DNA of 18,182 nucleotides from Pseudomonadota bacterium (lineage in GTDB: Bacteria; Desulfobacterota; Desulfovibrionia; Desulfovibrionales; Desulfovibrionaceae): NCBI GenBank assembly GCA_023417745.1, contig JAEZEM010000369.1:1-18182 (forward strand), written 5' to 3'. Of this stretch, positions 7,971 through 14,919 are shown in pieces; within the stretch, counting starts at the first letter, position 1; each line of letters starts with the position of its first letter. The position numbers and the translations under genes were made by a program. Below the pieces are notes generated by a model. That model had not been told where the DNA came from. It saw nothing but the letters and a program-made list of their open reading frames with translations, and did not search any database.

Positions 7971-8065
7971 ATGACCTCCTCGGCCCGCTTAAGGGCCAGC
8001 AGGATTTCCTTTCGGGGCGTTTTCTGGGTTTTCTTGACAAAGGCGCGAACGATCACGACTTTCAT
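7967..8065 (-). pseudogene. C-terminal stub of a HigB/RelE-type (Gp49-like) toxin
   Basis: A 32-residue open frame whose sequence (VRAFVKKTQKTPRKEILLAL and a short tail) is the characteristic C-terminal end of phage-Gp49-like HigB/RelE toxins, which are normally about 100-120 residues. The N-terminal portion, including the beta-sheet and catalytic positions, is not found in any minus-strand frame upstream, so about 70% of the toxin is missing. An AGGAG lies just before the internal ATG at 8065, so the stub could still be translated and couple translation into the antitoxin through the ATGA overlap. Most likely a deletion remnant and not an active toxin. The family assignment rests on the motif only. 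Confidence 0.75.
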
Positions 8066-8237
8066 CCCGCTCCTGCCACCCAGGCTGCTCTCTCTCCTCC
8101 ATAAAATCCGGGCTGAACTGTTGCGCCGCCGCGACAAACGCCTCCCACATCCCCTTCCCGGCAACACGAGGCTGCGGCGCATCGGCCGCATCGACGGCGC
8201 GACCGTCTTCCGAGGCCCTTTCGCCCCGCCCCTTCAT
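7989..8237 (-). pseudogene. Small ORF with a VapB-like antitoxin C-terminus, probable remnant
   Basis: An 82-codon frame. Residues about 30-59 (MWEAFVAAAQQFSPDFMEER, then EQPGWQERDE) resemble the toxin-binding C-terminal tail of VapB/AbrB-type antitoxins, which typically end in a (D/E)FMxxRxQPxxQER motif. The usual N-terminal AbrB/SpoVT DNA-binding domain is absent: residues 1-28 show no such fold. After QERDE the frame runs on for about 23 residues that are the out-of-frame overlap with the HigB stub, so the natural stop appears lost. The ATG at 8237 overlaps the TGA of the GGDEF-EAL gene (ATGA) and follows a purine-rich GGGGGAGGGGGG, so translational coupling is possible. It could instead be a real small protein fused by deletion to a foreign tail. 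Confidence 0.45.
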
Positions 8238-10648
8238 CCCCCCTCCCCCTTGCCGAACATCCGCTCCACGTCCTCCTTGCATACCGGACGCGAGAACAGA
8301 AATCCCTGGCCGGCCTCGCAGGCAAAGCCCGTCAGCACGTCGGACTGGGTCTCCAGCTCCACGCCCTCGGCCACCACGTCCAGGCCCAGGCTGTGGGCCA
8401 AGGCCACCACCGCGCCTACGATCTTGCGGTTCTCGCTGGTGTCCAGGTCGCTGACAAAGGCCCGGTCCACCTTCAGGGTGTCGATGGGGAAACGCTGCAA
8501 ATAGGACAGCGACGAATAGCCCGTGCCGAAATCGTCGACCGACAGGCGCACGCCCAGGGCTTTGAGGCGCTTTAAGCGCAGGATCGACACTTCCGGGTTG
8601 TCCATGATCACCGTTTCGGTGATTTCCAGCTTGAGCGACCGGGGGTCCATGGTCGTGTCGCGCAGGATGCGTTCCACGTCCTCGACCAGGGTCGGTTGGG
8701 ACAGCTGCTTGGCCGAGAGGTTGACGCTCATGGACATGCCGGCCGTCTCCGGGAAACGGGCCTGCCAGGAGGCCATGGTGCGGCAGGCTTCGGTTAAGAC
8801 CCACAGCCCCAGCGGCACGATAAGCCCCGTGTCCTCGCACACCGGGATGAATTCCCCGGGCGGCGCGATGCCCTTGCCCGGCCGCCGCCAGCGCACCAGG
8901 GCCTCAAAGCCCGTCACCCGCCGGTCGCGCAGGGCCAGGATGGGTTGATAGTCGAGATAGAACTCGCCGCGTTTAAGGGCCGCCCGCAGGTCGCTCTCCA
9001 GGTCCATCAGCCGAATGGCGTCTTCGAGCATCCGGGTGTTGAAGACCTTGAAGCGGTTGCGCCCCTCGTCCTTGGCCCGGTGCAGGGCGATGTTGGCGTT
9101 TCGCAGCAGCTCCTCGGGCTTGTCGTAGATGGCCGGGCTGACCACGATGCCCATGGAAGCCGAAACGTGGACGTCGTGGCCGGACAGCGGAAACACCTCG
9201 CTCATGGCGTCGCGGATGCGTTTGACGATGCGCACCACCTCCCGGTACGAGCCGGTCTCCTCCAGGACCACCACGAACTCGTCGCCGCCCAGGCGGGCCA
9301 CGGTGTCCAGGCTGCGCACGCATTCGCGAAGCCGCCGGGCCACGCTCTCCAAGAGCCGGTCGCCCACATGGTGGCCCAGGCTGTCGTTGACGATCTTGAA
9401 GCGGTCGAGGTCCAGGAAAATGACGGCGTACTGGTAGTTGTCGCGCCGCTTGGAGCGCTCCAAAGCCTGGCGGATGCGGTCCAGGCACAGGCTGCGGTTG
9501 GGCAGGTTGGTCAGGGGATCGTGGAAAGCCATGTGGGCCAGCTGGCTTTCGAGCTGCTTGCGGTCGGTGATGTCCGTGACGATGCCGCCGGCCAGACGCC
9601 GGGATTCGTCCAGGCCCATGGGAAAAAGCGACACCAGCAGGGTCTTGTCCTGGCCGCCGATGGCGAAGGTGGTTTCCTTTTTCACCGGCTCGTTCCAGGC
9701 GATGACCCGGGAGGCGTCTCGGGCCAGGGAGGCGGCCAACTCCTGGGGCAGCGCGGCAGAGAGCGGCGTGCCCGGTTCGGGCAGCCCCGGCATCCCGAAC
9801 ATGCGGGCGGCGCTGGCGTTTAAAAACCGCAGCTGGTCCTCGGCGTCGATGACGCAAAAGCCCTCGGCCGAAAGGCCCAGGTCGATTTCCGGCACATCGG
9901 GCCGCGCCCCCTGGATCTGGCAGGGCCGCACTTCGAGCAGCACCTGGCCGCCCCCGGCCGCGTCGGGCAGGGGCGAGGCGGCCACGGCCGCCGGGAACAC
10001 CCCGCCTTCGGGGCGCAGGCCGCTTAGGCGCACATGGCCGACCTCGCCGTTGGCCGCCGCGTCGATGACGGAAAGCAGCGTGCCCGCGTCGCGAGCGGCA
10101 AAAAAATCCTGCACCGGCTGGCCCCGCAAGGCCTCGGCGCAGTGGCCGAACAGCCGGGTGGCGGCCGGATTGGCGTCGGCCACGTCGTTGTGGCCGTCCA
10201 CCAGGCACAGGGCGGTGGGCGAAGCGACGAAAATGGCCCGGGAGCGGGCCTCGCTTTGGCGCAACGCCTCTTCGGCCCGCTTACGGGCCAGACTGCTCTC
10301 AATGGCCACGATCAGGGCTTGGCTGTCGATGGGCAGGGACAGGCAGCAGCAGGGCGGGGCCTTTTTGAGGCGAGCCGTGAGTCCCGCATTGCCGCCCGGG
10401 GCCAGCAGGATGACCGGAATGCCGTGGCCTTCGCGCAACAACTCGGCCGCGTCCAGACCGTCGCAGGCCCCGGTAAGGAGCAGCTCCAGCACGGCGATGT
10501 CCGGCCGAAGCCGGTCCACGGTCTCCAGAGCTTCGCGGCAGGAGGCCGCCGGCCCCACGGCTTCGTAGCCGTGCTCGCCGAGCAGACGGGCCAAGGCCTT
10601 GGCCGAGGCCGGGTCCTTGTCGACGATGAGGATGCGGGGTTGCGTCAT
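8234..10648 (-). CDS. Pseudo-receiver-PAS-PAS-GGDEF-EAL c-di-GMP enzyme
   Basis: An 804-residue cytoplasmic protein for c-di-GMP synthesis and/or breakdown. The start at 10648 is chosen over 10756 because AAGGGGG precedes it, the receiver domain begins at once, and a candidate promoter lies between the two. Domains: receiver-like 1-122, PAS about 133-240, PAS about 255-362, GGDEF about 370-540, EAL about 555-800. The receiver is degenerate: Glu55 replaces the phosphoacceptor Asp, Ala83 the switch Thr and Leu105 the conserved Lys, so phosphotransfer is unlikely. GGDEF 454-458 is intact, with the RxxD inhibitory site at 445-448 and the Lys526/Arg530 GTP-contacting pair. EAL residues Glu582, Asn643, Glu675, Asp705-Asp706, Lys726, Glu761 and Gln781 are all present, so phosphodiesterase activity is expected. 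It is a paralogue of the enzyme at 11845-14022. Which activity dominates cannot be read from sequence. Confidence 0.93.
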   Translation of the reverse strand: MTQPRILIVDKDPASAKALARLLGEHGYEAVGPAASCREALETVDRLRPDIAVLELLLTGACDGLDAAELLREGHGIPVILLAPGGNAGLTARLKKAPPCCCLSLPIDSQALIVAIESSLARKRAEEALRQSEARSRAIFVASPTALCLVDGHNDVADANPAATRLFGHCAEALRGQPVQDFFAARDAGTLLSVIDAAANGEVGHVRLSGLRPEGGVFPAAVAASPLPDAAGGGQVLLEVRPCQIQGARPDVPEIDLGLSAEGFCVIDAEDQLRFLNASAARMFGMPGLPEPGTPLSAALPQELAASLARDASRVIAWNEPVKKETTFAIGGQDKTLLVSLFPMGLDESRRLAGGIVTDITDRKQLESQLAHMAFHDPLTNLPNRSLCLDRIRQALERSKRRDNYQYAVIFLDLDRFKIVNDSLGHHVGDRLLESVARRLRECVRSLDTVARLGGDEFVVVLEETGSYREVVRIVKRIRDAMSEVFPLSGHDVHVSASMGIVVSPAIYDKPEELLRNANIALHRAKDEGRNRFKVFNTRMLEDAIRLMDLESDLRAALKRGEFYLDYQPILALRDRRVTGFEALVRWRRPGKGIAPPGEFIPVCEDTGLIVPLGLWVLTEACRTMASWQARFPETAGMSMSVNLSAKQLSQPTLVEDVERILRDTTMDPRSLKLEITETVIMDNPEVSILRLKRLKALGVRLSVDDFGTGYSSLSYLQRFPIDTLKVDRAFVSDLDTSENRKIVGAVVALAHSLGLDVVAEGVELETQSDVLTGFACEAGQGFLFSRPVCKEDVERMFGKGEGG

Positions 10649-10712
10649 GAGGCCCCCTTGGCCGGGCGCGCGGGCGCGGTCGGCTCCGTCCACTGCTATT
10701 TCGAGTGGTTGG

Positions 10713-10741
10713 ACGATACGCAAGGCGGTTACGATACGCAA
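10713..10741 (-). promoter_or_regulatory. Candidate promoter built from an 11-bp direct repeat
   Basis: The minus strand carries TTGCGTATCGT twice, 18 bases apart start to start (plus 10731-10741 and 10713-10723). TTGCGT of the first copy and TATCGT of the second are exactly 17 bases apart, giving a -35/-10 pair (three and four of six consensus matches). It lies 65 bases upstream of the GGDEF-EAL start at 10648. The repeat could also be a regulator-binding site. Confidence 0.4.
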
Positions 10742-10859
10742 CCATTGCGGTCGCACTCATGTGACGCGACGGAGGGGCGGGAAACGGAAAAACAGTCGAA
10801 AAGCGCGGTCAGCCCGGTCGATGCGCCGCTTCACGACGCAACGGAGCCGCCCGAGACAC

Positions 10860-11363
10860 TTAGTTGGTGGGAACCCAGAGCTTGATGGCCGATCCTTTGT
10901 CGCCCTGAGGCTGGATCATGTGGAATTCGTAGCGAGCAGCGCCCGGCTCCAACCGGAAAGTGGTCGTGCCGATATTGCCGCGCACGAAACTCTGGAACTT
11001 GAACGCCTGGCAGGTTTCGTCCAGGGCCTTGCCGGCCGCGTCAAAGGGGGCCATGCAGATGCGCAAAAACGGTTGATTGGTCTCGCCGCCGAACATGGAG
11101 TCCATGCTGCTGGGCGGCTTTTGCGCCAGTTCGGCCGTGACCAGCACTTCCTTGTAGGGCACCTTTTGCAGAGTCACCTTGCCGCCGGCGTCCATGTAGC
11201 GTTCTTCGGTGCGCTCCCGCTCCTTGATGTCCGTGACCTTGACGTAGTCGTTGCGCAGCTCCTTGTACGCCCCAAGGCTAAGGGACTGGCCGGCCCCCCG
11301 GGCCGGGGCGGCGGCGAGAACGGTCAGAGCCAGGCACAGGACGATGGCGCGGGGCAGGGACAT
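10860..11363 (-). CDS. Small exported protein of unknown function
   Basis: A 167-residue protein that I do not recognise. It opens with a clear signal peptide (MSLPRA, then the hydrophobic IVLCLALTVLAAAPA, with likely cleavage near ARGA at residue 24), so it should be periplasmic or secreted; there is no lipobox. The mature part is mixed alpha/beta in character, with a basic-acidic stretch at 41-58 (KVTDIKERERTEERY) and exactly two cysteines, Cys103 and Cys118, which could form a disulfide. AAGGAC lies 7 bases before the ATG. The CBS-domain gene ends 21 bases upstream, so the two are very probably co-transcribed. About 210 bases without a gene separate it from the downstream GGDEF-EAL gene. 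A role linked to c-di-GMP or the envelope would be guesswork based on location. Confidence 0.85.
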   Translation of the reverse strand: MSLPRAIVLCLALTVLAAAPARGAGQSLSLGAYKELRNDYVKVTDIKERERTEERYMDAGGKVTLQKVPYKEVLVTAELAQKPPSSMDSMFGGETNQPFLRICMAPFDAAGKALDETCQAFKFQSFVRGNIGTTTFRLEPGAARYEFHMIQPQGDKGSAIKLWVPTN

Positions 11364-11384
11364 GGGCGGCGTCCTTGTCGTCGC

Positions 11385-11774
11385 CTATCCCTCGCGCCGG
11401 GGCGCGACGGGAAAAATGGCGAGCTTTAAAAAATCGGTTTCCGTGATGATGCCGACGAGATTGCCCGAGTCGACCACGGGCAGGCAGCCGTACTTGTGGA
11501 AAATCATGGTCTCGGCCGCGGTGCGCAGCGGCGTGTCCGGGGCAACCGTGGCGACGTCGGTGCGCATGATGTCGCGAAGCGGCGTGCCGGGATCCTTTTT
11601 ATGTTCCAGGGACAGGACGTCGCGCTGGGTGACCAGCCCGGCCAGTCGGCCGTCGGCGTCCAGCACCGGGATGTGGCGGATGAACAGTTCCTGCATGGCC
11701 GCCACGGCGTCGGCCAGGCTGTCGGTTTCCTTGAGGCAGCGCAACTGGCTGGTCATGAGGTCGGCTACGAGCAT
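11385..11774 (-). CDS. Tandem CBS-domain protein
   Basis: A 129-residue protein made of two CBS motifs and nothing else: CBS1 about 6-58 (LMTSQLRCLKETDSLADAV, HIPVLDADGRLAGLVTQRDV) and CBS2 about 69-125 (IMRTDVATVAPDTPLRTAA, CLPVVDSGNLVGIITETDF). Such pairs form a Bateman module that binds adenine nucleotides (AMP, ATP, S-adenosylmethionine) and reports energy state; stand-alone copies act on partner proteins. GGGAG lies 7 bases before the ATG. It follows the GGDEF-EAL gene at 11845 by 70 bases and precedes the exported small protein by 21 bases, all on one strand, which suggests an operon. The ligand and partner cannot be read from the sequence. Confidence 0.93.
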   Translation of the reverse strand: MLVADLMTSQLRCLKETDSLADAVAAMQELFIRHIPVLDADGRLAGLVTQRDVLSLEHKKDPGTPLRDIMRTDVATVAPDTPLRTAAETMIFHKYGCLPVVDSGNLVGIITETDFLKLAIFPVAPRREG

Positions 11775-11797
11775 GCCGTGTCTCCCGTTGGCGCGTG

Positions 11798-11834
11798 GGG
11801 CAAGACACCGCGCCGAATGGTCAAATCCTTGCCC
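11798..11834. other. Inverted repeat between the GGDEF-EAL and CBS genes
   Basis: GGGCAAG (11798-11804) and CTTGCCC (11828-11834) are a perfect 7-bp inverted repeat separated by 23 bases, filling most of the 70-base gap upstream of the CBS gene. It could be an operator or a loose RNA hairpin. No T-run follows on the minus strand, so it does not look like a terminator. Confidence 0.3.
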
Positions 11835-11844
11835 AATCGCCTCG

Positions 11845-14022
11845 TCAAGTCAAGGCGGGCGGGGAATGCCGGCCAAGCAGCTCCACGATGCCCCGCTCTT
11901 CCATGGGTCGGGCAAAAAGAAATCCCTGGCCCATGTCGCAGCCAAGCTGCGACAGGTCGTCCAGCTGGGCCGCCGTCTCGATGCCCTCGGCCACCACGTC
12001 GTAGCCCAGGTTGTGGGCCAGGCTCACCACCGAGCGCACGATGACCCGATTGCCCTGCTCTTCCATGCCCGAGACAAAGGCCCGGTCCACCTTGAGGGTG
12101 TCGAGGGGAAAGCGCTGGAGATACGACAGGGACGAATAGCCGGTGCCAAAGTCGTCGATGCCGATGGAAACGCCCAGTTCCCGCAGGCCCCGCAGCTTCA
12201 GCATGGCCGATTCCGGGTGCTCCATGAGCACGCTTTCGGTGATTTCGAGCTTGAGGTCGGCCGCCGCCATGGCTTCCCGACGAAGGGTCGTGACCACCTG
12301 CTTGACCAGATCGGGCTGGGTGAATTGCCGGGCCGAGAGGTTGACGGCCATGAAAAAGGGGCAATCCCCCAGGCTGCCGGCCCGCCACCGGGCCAAAGCC
12401 CGGCAGGCCTCGGTCAGGACCACCGCCCCCAGGGGAATGATCAGCCCGCTTTGCTCGGCGGCCGGAATAAACTCCCCAGGCGGAATAAGCTCCCCGCCCG
12501 GCCGCCGCCAGCGCACCAGGGCTTCCACCCCGCGAAGGCGCTTGGTGGCCAGGTCCAGGATGGGCTGGTAGTGCAGCACAAATTCGTCGCGCGACAAGCC
12601 CTCGCGCATGTTGGTCTCCAGGTCCATGACCCGCTCGGCCCGCTCGCGCATGGACCAGTCGAACACCCGCACCCGGCCGCACCCGGCCGACCGGGCCGCG
12701 TTCATGGCGATGGCCGCGTTTTGCAGCAGCTCTTCGGGGCGTTCGTAATCGGCCGGCCCGAGCACCACGCCAAGGCTGGCCGTGACGTAGATTTGCCGGC
12801 CTTCCACCACGAAGGGCACGCGCAAGCGCTCGCGCACGGCTTTGACGATGCGCAGGGCGTCGCCCGGCGAGGCGATTTCCTCCAGCAGCACCACAAATTC
12901 GTCTCCGCCCACCCGGGCCACGGTGTCGAGCTGGCGCACCTCCCGGCGCAGCCGGTCGGCCACCCGGCGCAACAGCCCGTCGCCGGCCAGATGCCCCAGG
13001 CTGTCGTTGACGAGCTTAAACCGGTCGAGATCAAGAAAAAACAGGGCGTACACGTAGTTGGAACGGCGCTTGGCCCGTTCGATGGCCCGGGCGATGCGGT
13101 CCAGGCACAGCGCCCGGTTGGGCAGGCCGGTTAAGGCATCGTGGAAGGTGCGGTAGCGCAGCCGTTCTTCGCCGCGCTTGCGTTCGGTGACGTCTTCCAG
13201 GGCCACGGCCACCTGCCCGGGCTGAGGGCTGTAGGCCTGGGCCAGGAAATACATGTTGAGATCGGACAGGTAGTTTTCAAACCGCACCGGCCGGCCGCTT
13301 ATAGCCACGGCGGCCAGGGTGTCGATCCAGAAGGGCTCGATGCCGGGCAGGGTCTGGCGCAGGGTGTGGCCGACGATCTCGTCGCACACCAGTGAGGTGG
13401 CCCGCTCGAAGGCCGGGTTGGCCCCGAGAATCTCGAAATCATCCTGGCCTTTCTCGCTGCCGGGGCAGTGGCGCAGCAGCAGGAAGGCATTGAGCATGGC
13501 GCTGAAAAGCTCGCGGTAGCGCTTTTCGCTGCGCTTAAGCTCCTGCTCGGTGTGGTGCTTGAAAAGGGCCACTTCCACGGCCGTGCGCAGCCAGTTCTCA
13601 TCCACGGGCTTGAGCACGTAGCCGTAGGGCGCGGTGCGCTTGGCCCGTTGCAGGGTCACCTGGTCGGTGTGGGAGGTGAGGTAGATGACCGGGATGTCGC
13701 ACTCGGTCTGGATGACGCAGGCGGCTTCCACGCCGTCCATTTCCCCGCCAAGAAAGATGTCCATGAGCACGAGGTCCGGGCGAAGCGCCTCGCACAGCTC
13801 CACGGCCTCGACCCCGGAAGCCGTGGCCCCGGCCAGGGTGTAGCCCAGGCGTCGCAGAATGTTCTTGAGGTCGAGCGCCAGCACCCGCTCGTCCTCGACG
13901 ATGAGCAGGCGGGGCGGACGACCGCCCAGTCCGTTTTCCACGGGGGCCTCGCCGCGGCAGGCGAATTTTTGATGCGAGGCGCTCACGTCGTCTCCGGAAA
14001 GGCACGAGTTTGCAGAGGCCAT
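11845..14022 (-). CDS. Response regulator with PAS, GGDEF and EAL domains
   Basis: A 725-residue cytoplasmic c-di-GMP enzyme. Domains: receiver about 37-155 with all key residues (Glu43-Asp44, phosphoacceptor Asp88, Thr116, Lys138); PAS about 165-285; GGDEF about 292-455; EAL about 472-715. GGDEF 372-376 and the inhibitory RxxD (Arg363-Asp366) are intact. However, the GTP-phosphate-contacting Lys and Arg (PleD Lys442/Arg446) are Arg444 and Cys448, and the usual ADxAxY stretch reads AAIAMN, so cyclase activity may be weak. EAL catalytic residues Glu500, Asn561, Glu593, Asp623-Asp624, Lys644, Glu679 and Gln699 are present, so phosphodiesterase output is likely. The start is uncertain: ATG at 14022 has a poorly spaced AGAAGG, and a GTG at 13941 (residue 28) nearer the receiver domain is an alternative. 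No cognate histidine kinase is adjacent. Probably first gene of an operon with the CBS and exported-protein genes. Confidence 0.94.
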   Translation of the reverse strand: MASANSCLSGDDVSASHQKFACRGEAPVENGLGGRPPRLLIVEDERVLALDLKNILRRLGYTLAGATASGVEAVELCEALRPDLVLMDIFLGGEMDGVEAACVIQTECDIPVIYLTSHTDQVTLQRAKRTAPYGYVLKPVDENWLRTAVEVALFKHHTEQELKRSEKRYRELFSAMLNAFLLLRHCPGSEKGQDDFEILGANPAFERATSLVCDEIVGHTLRQTLPGIEPFWIDTLAAVAISGRPVRFENYLSDLNMYFLAQAYSPQPGQVAVALEDVTERKRGEERLRYRTFHDALTGLPNRALCLDRIARAIERAKRRSNYVYALFFLDLDRFKLVNDSLGHLAGDGLLRRVADRLRREVRQLDTVARVGGDEFVVLLEEIASPGDALRIVKAVRERLRVPFVVEGRQIYVTASLGVVLGPADYERPEELLQNAAIAMNAARSAGCGRVRVFDWSMRERAERVMDLETNMREGLSRDEFVLHYQPILDLATKRLRGVEALVRWRRPGGELIPPGEFIPAAEQSGLIIPLGAVVLTEACRALARWRAGSLGDCPFFMAVNLSARQFTQPDLVKQVVTTLRREAMAAADLKLEITESVLMEHPESAMLKLRGLRELGVSIGIDDFGTGYSSLSYLQRFPLDTLKVDRAFVSGMEEQGNRVIVRSVVSLAHNLGYDVVAEGIETAAQLDDLSQLGCDMGQGFLFARPMEERGIVELLGRHSPPALT

Positions 14023-14069
14023 AGCCTTCTGTGACGCTTTTTACCGGCCGTGTAAAGGCCTGCGAGGGC

Positions 14070-14099
14070 GTCAAAAAAGAAGCTCGTGCCTTTTTTCAC
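14070..14099. terminator. Weak bidirectional hairpin downstream of wrbA
   Basis: A6G (14073-14079) can pair with CT6 (14090-14096), with GT/AC extending outside across one mismatch and a GC/GC core around a TCGT loop. The symmetric A-run and T-run resemble a weak bidirectional terminator. It lies 40-70 bases after the wrbA stop on the minus strand and about 50 bases before the next minus-strand gene. The stem is AT-rich and thermodynamically poor. Confidence 0.3.
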
Positions 14100-14138
14100 G
14101 ACACGATTCAGCCAGGACGCGCCGCGACAGGCGCAGCC

Positions 14139-14750
14139 CTAGGCGCGCAGCCGGCGGGTCACGTCGGCGATGTGCCGGCCCTGGAAGCGTGCCGCTTCAA
14201 GCTCGTTTTCACTCGGCATCCGCGAGCCGTCGCCCCCGGCGATGGTGGTCGCGCCATACGGCGAGCCGCCCGTGATCTCGTCCAGGCGCATCTGGCCGGC
14301 AAAAGCGTAGGGCAGGCCGACCACGATCATGCCCTGGTGGAGCAGGGTCTGGATAAACGACATCAGCGTCGTCTCCTGGCCGCCGTGCTGGGTGGCCGTG
14401 GAGCAAAAAACGCCGCCCGGCTTGCCGACCAGCCCGCCGCGCATCCAGATCTGGCCGGTGGAATCCAGGAACTGGCGCATCTGGCCGCACATGTTGCCGA
14501 AGCGGGTAGGCGTGCCAAAGACGATGGCGTCGGCCGCCTCCAGCTCTTCCAGCGTGCAGGTCGGCACGTCGGACAGGGCCTTTTGGGCTTCGGTCGCGCC
14601 CATTTTCCCGATGATCTCTGCGGACAGGGTCTCGGGAACCCGGCGCAGGGTCGCGGTCATGCCCGGAACCTGATGCACGCCTTCGGCCACGGCCTGGGCC
14701 ATGGCCGCCACATGCCCATAGAGCGAGTAGTAGACAATCAGCACGTTCAT
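14139..14750 (-). CDS. wrbA: WrbA-type NAD(P)H:quinone oxidoreductase (FMN flavoprotein)
   Basis: A 203-residue flavodoxin-fold enzyme that two-electron-reduces quinones with NAD(P)H and is thought to limit oxidative damage; WrbA acts as a cytoplasmic FMN-binding tetramer. The start at 14750 gives MNVLIVYYSLYGHVAAMAQA, the canonical flavodoxin strand and phosphate-binding loop; the open frame upstream has no family similarity. Conserved blocks are FGTPTRFGNMCGQMRQFLD (79-96), FCSTATQHGGQETTLMSFIQ (115-134) and GGSPYGATTIAGGDGSR (161-177), all WrbA hallmarks. Length equals the family norm of about 200. AAGG is close before the ATG and AGGGAG somewhat further. It is divergent from the ABC transporter gene across a 169-base gap, which may hold promoters for both. 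Quinone detoxification would suit an anaerobe facing oxygen, but that is inference. Confidence 0.93.
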   Translation of the reverse strand: MNVLIVYYSLYGHVAAMAQAVAEGVHQVPGMTATLRRVPETLSAEIIGKMGATEAQKALSDVPTCTLEELEAADAIVFGTPTRFGNMCGQMRQFLDSTGQIWMRGGLVGKPGGVFCSTATQHGGQETTLMSFIQTLLHQGMIVVGLPYAFAGQMRLDEITGGSPYGATTIAGGDGSRMPSENELEAARFQGRHIADVTRRLRA

Positions 14751-14819
14751 ACGCCTTGTGCTCCCTGGAAGGGTTGATGAAAGCAATTCTCTACGCCCGC
14801 CAAGGACAAAGGGCAAGGC

Positions 14820-14848
14820 TGCGGCGGCATTGTTGCCGCCCGGCCGCA
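14820..14848 (+). other. GC-rich hairpin in the wrbA/ABC divergent region
   Basis: GGCGGC (14823-14828) and GCCGCC (14835-14840) pair around ATTGTT; TGCGGC (14820-14825) can alternatively pair with GCCGCA (14843-14848). The two pairings are mutually exclusive and lie 72 bases before the ABC transporter start. It could be a leader structure for the transporter mRNA, but similar hairpins occur by chance in DNA this GC-rich. Confidence 0.3.
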
Positions 14849-14919
14849 TTTGCCCTACACCGGACCCCGATCCGATCCAACCTGATCCGACCGCCAGCCG
14901 CCCCGAGCGACGAGGGTCC

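Noticed and set aside
10649..10756. Longer start for the first GGDEF-EAL protein at 10756
   Set aside because: The extra 36 residues lack family similarity and would lie over a candidate promoter. AAGGGGG before 10648 supports the shorter form.
11251..13134. 627-codon plus-strand open frame
   Set aside because: It lies across the reverse strand of three recognisable minus-strand genes. Its product is low-complexity and motif-free.
14081..14100. Possible sigma-54 site around GGCACGAG on the minus strand before 14022
   Set aside because: The -12 element lacks the required GC at the right spacing.
14758..14919. Upstream ATG that would lengthen the ABC transporter by 54 residues
   Set aside because: The extension is Pro/Arg-rich low complexity, would begin almost at the wrbA start, and the ATG at 14920 follows GAGGGT and begins the C39-like domain directly.
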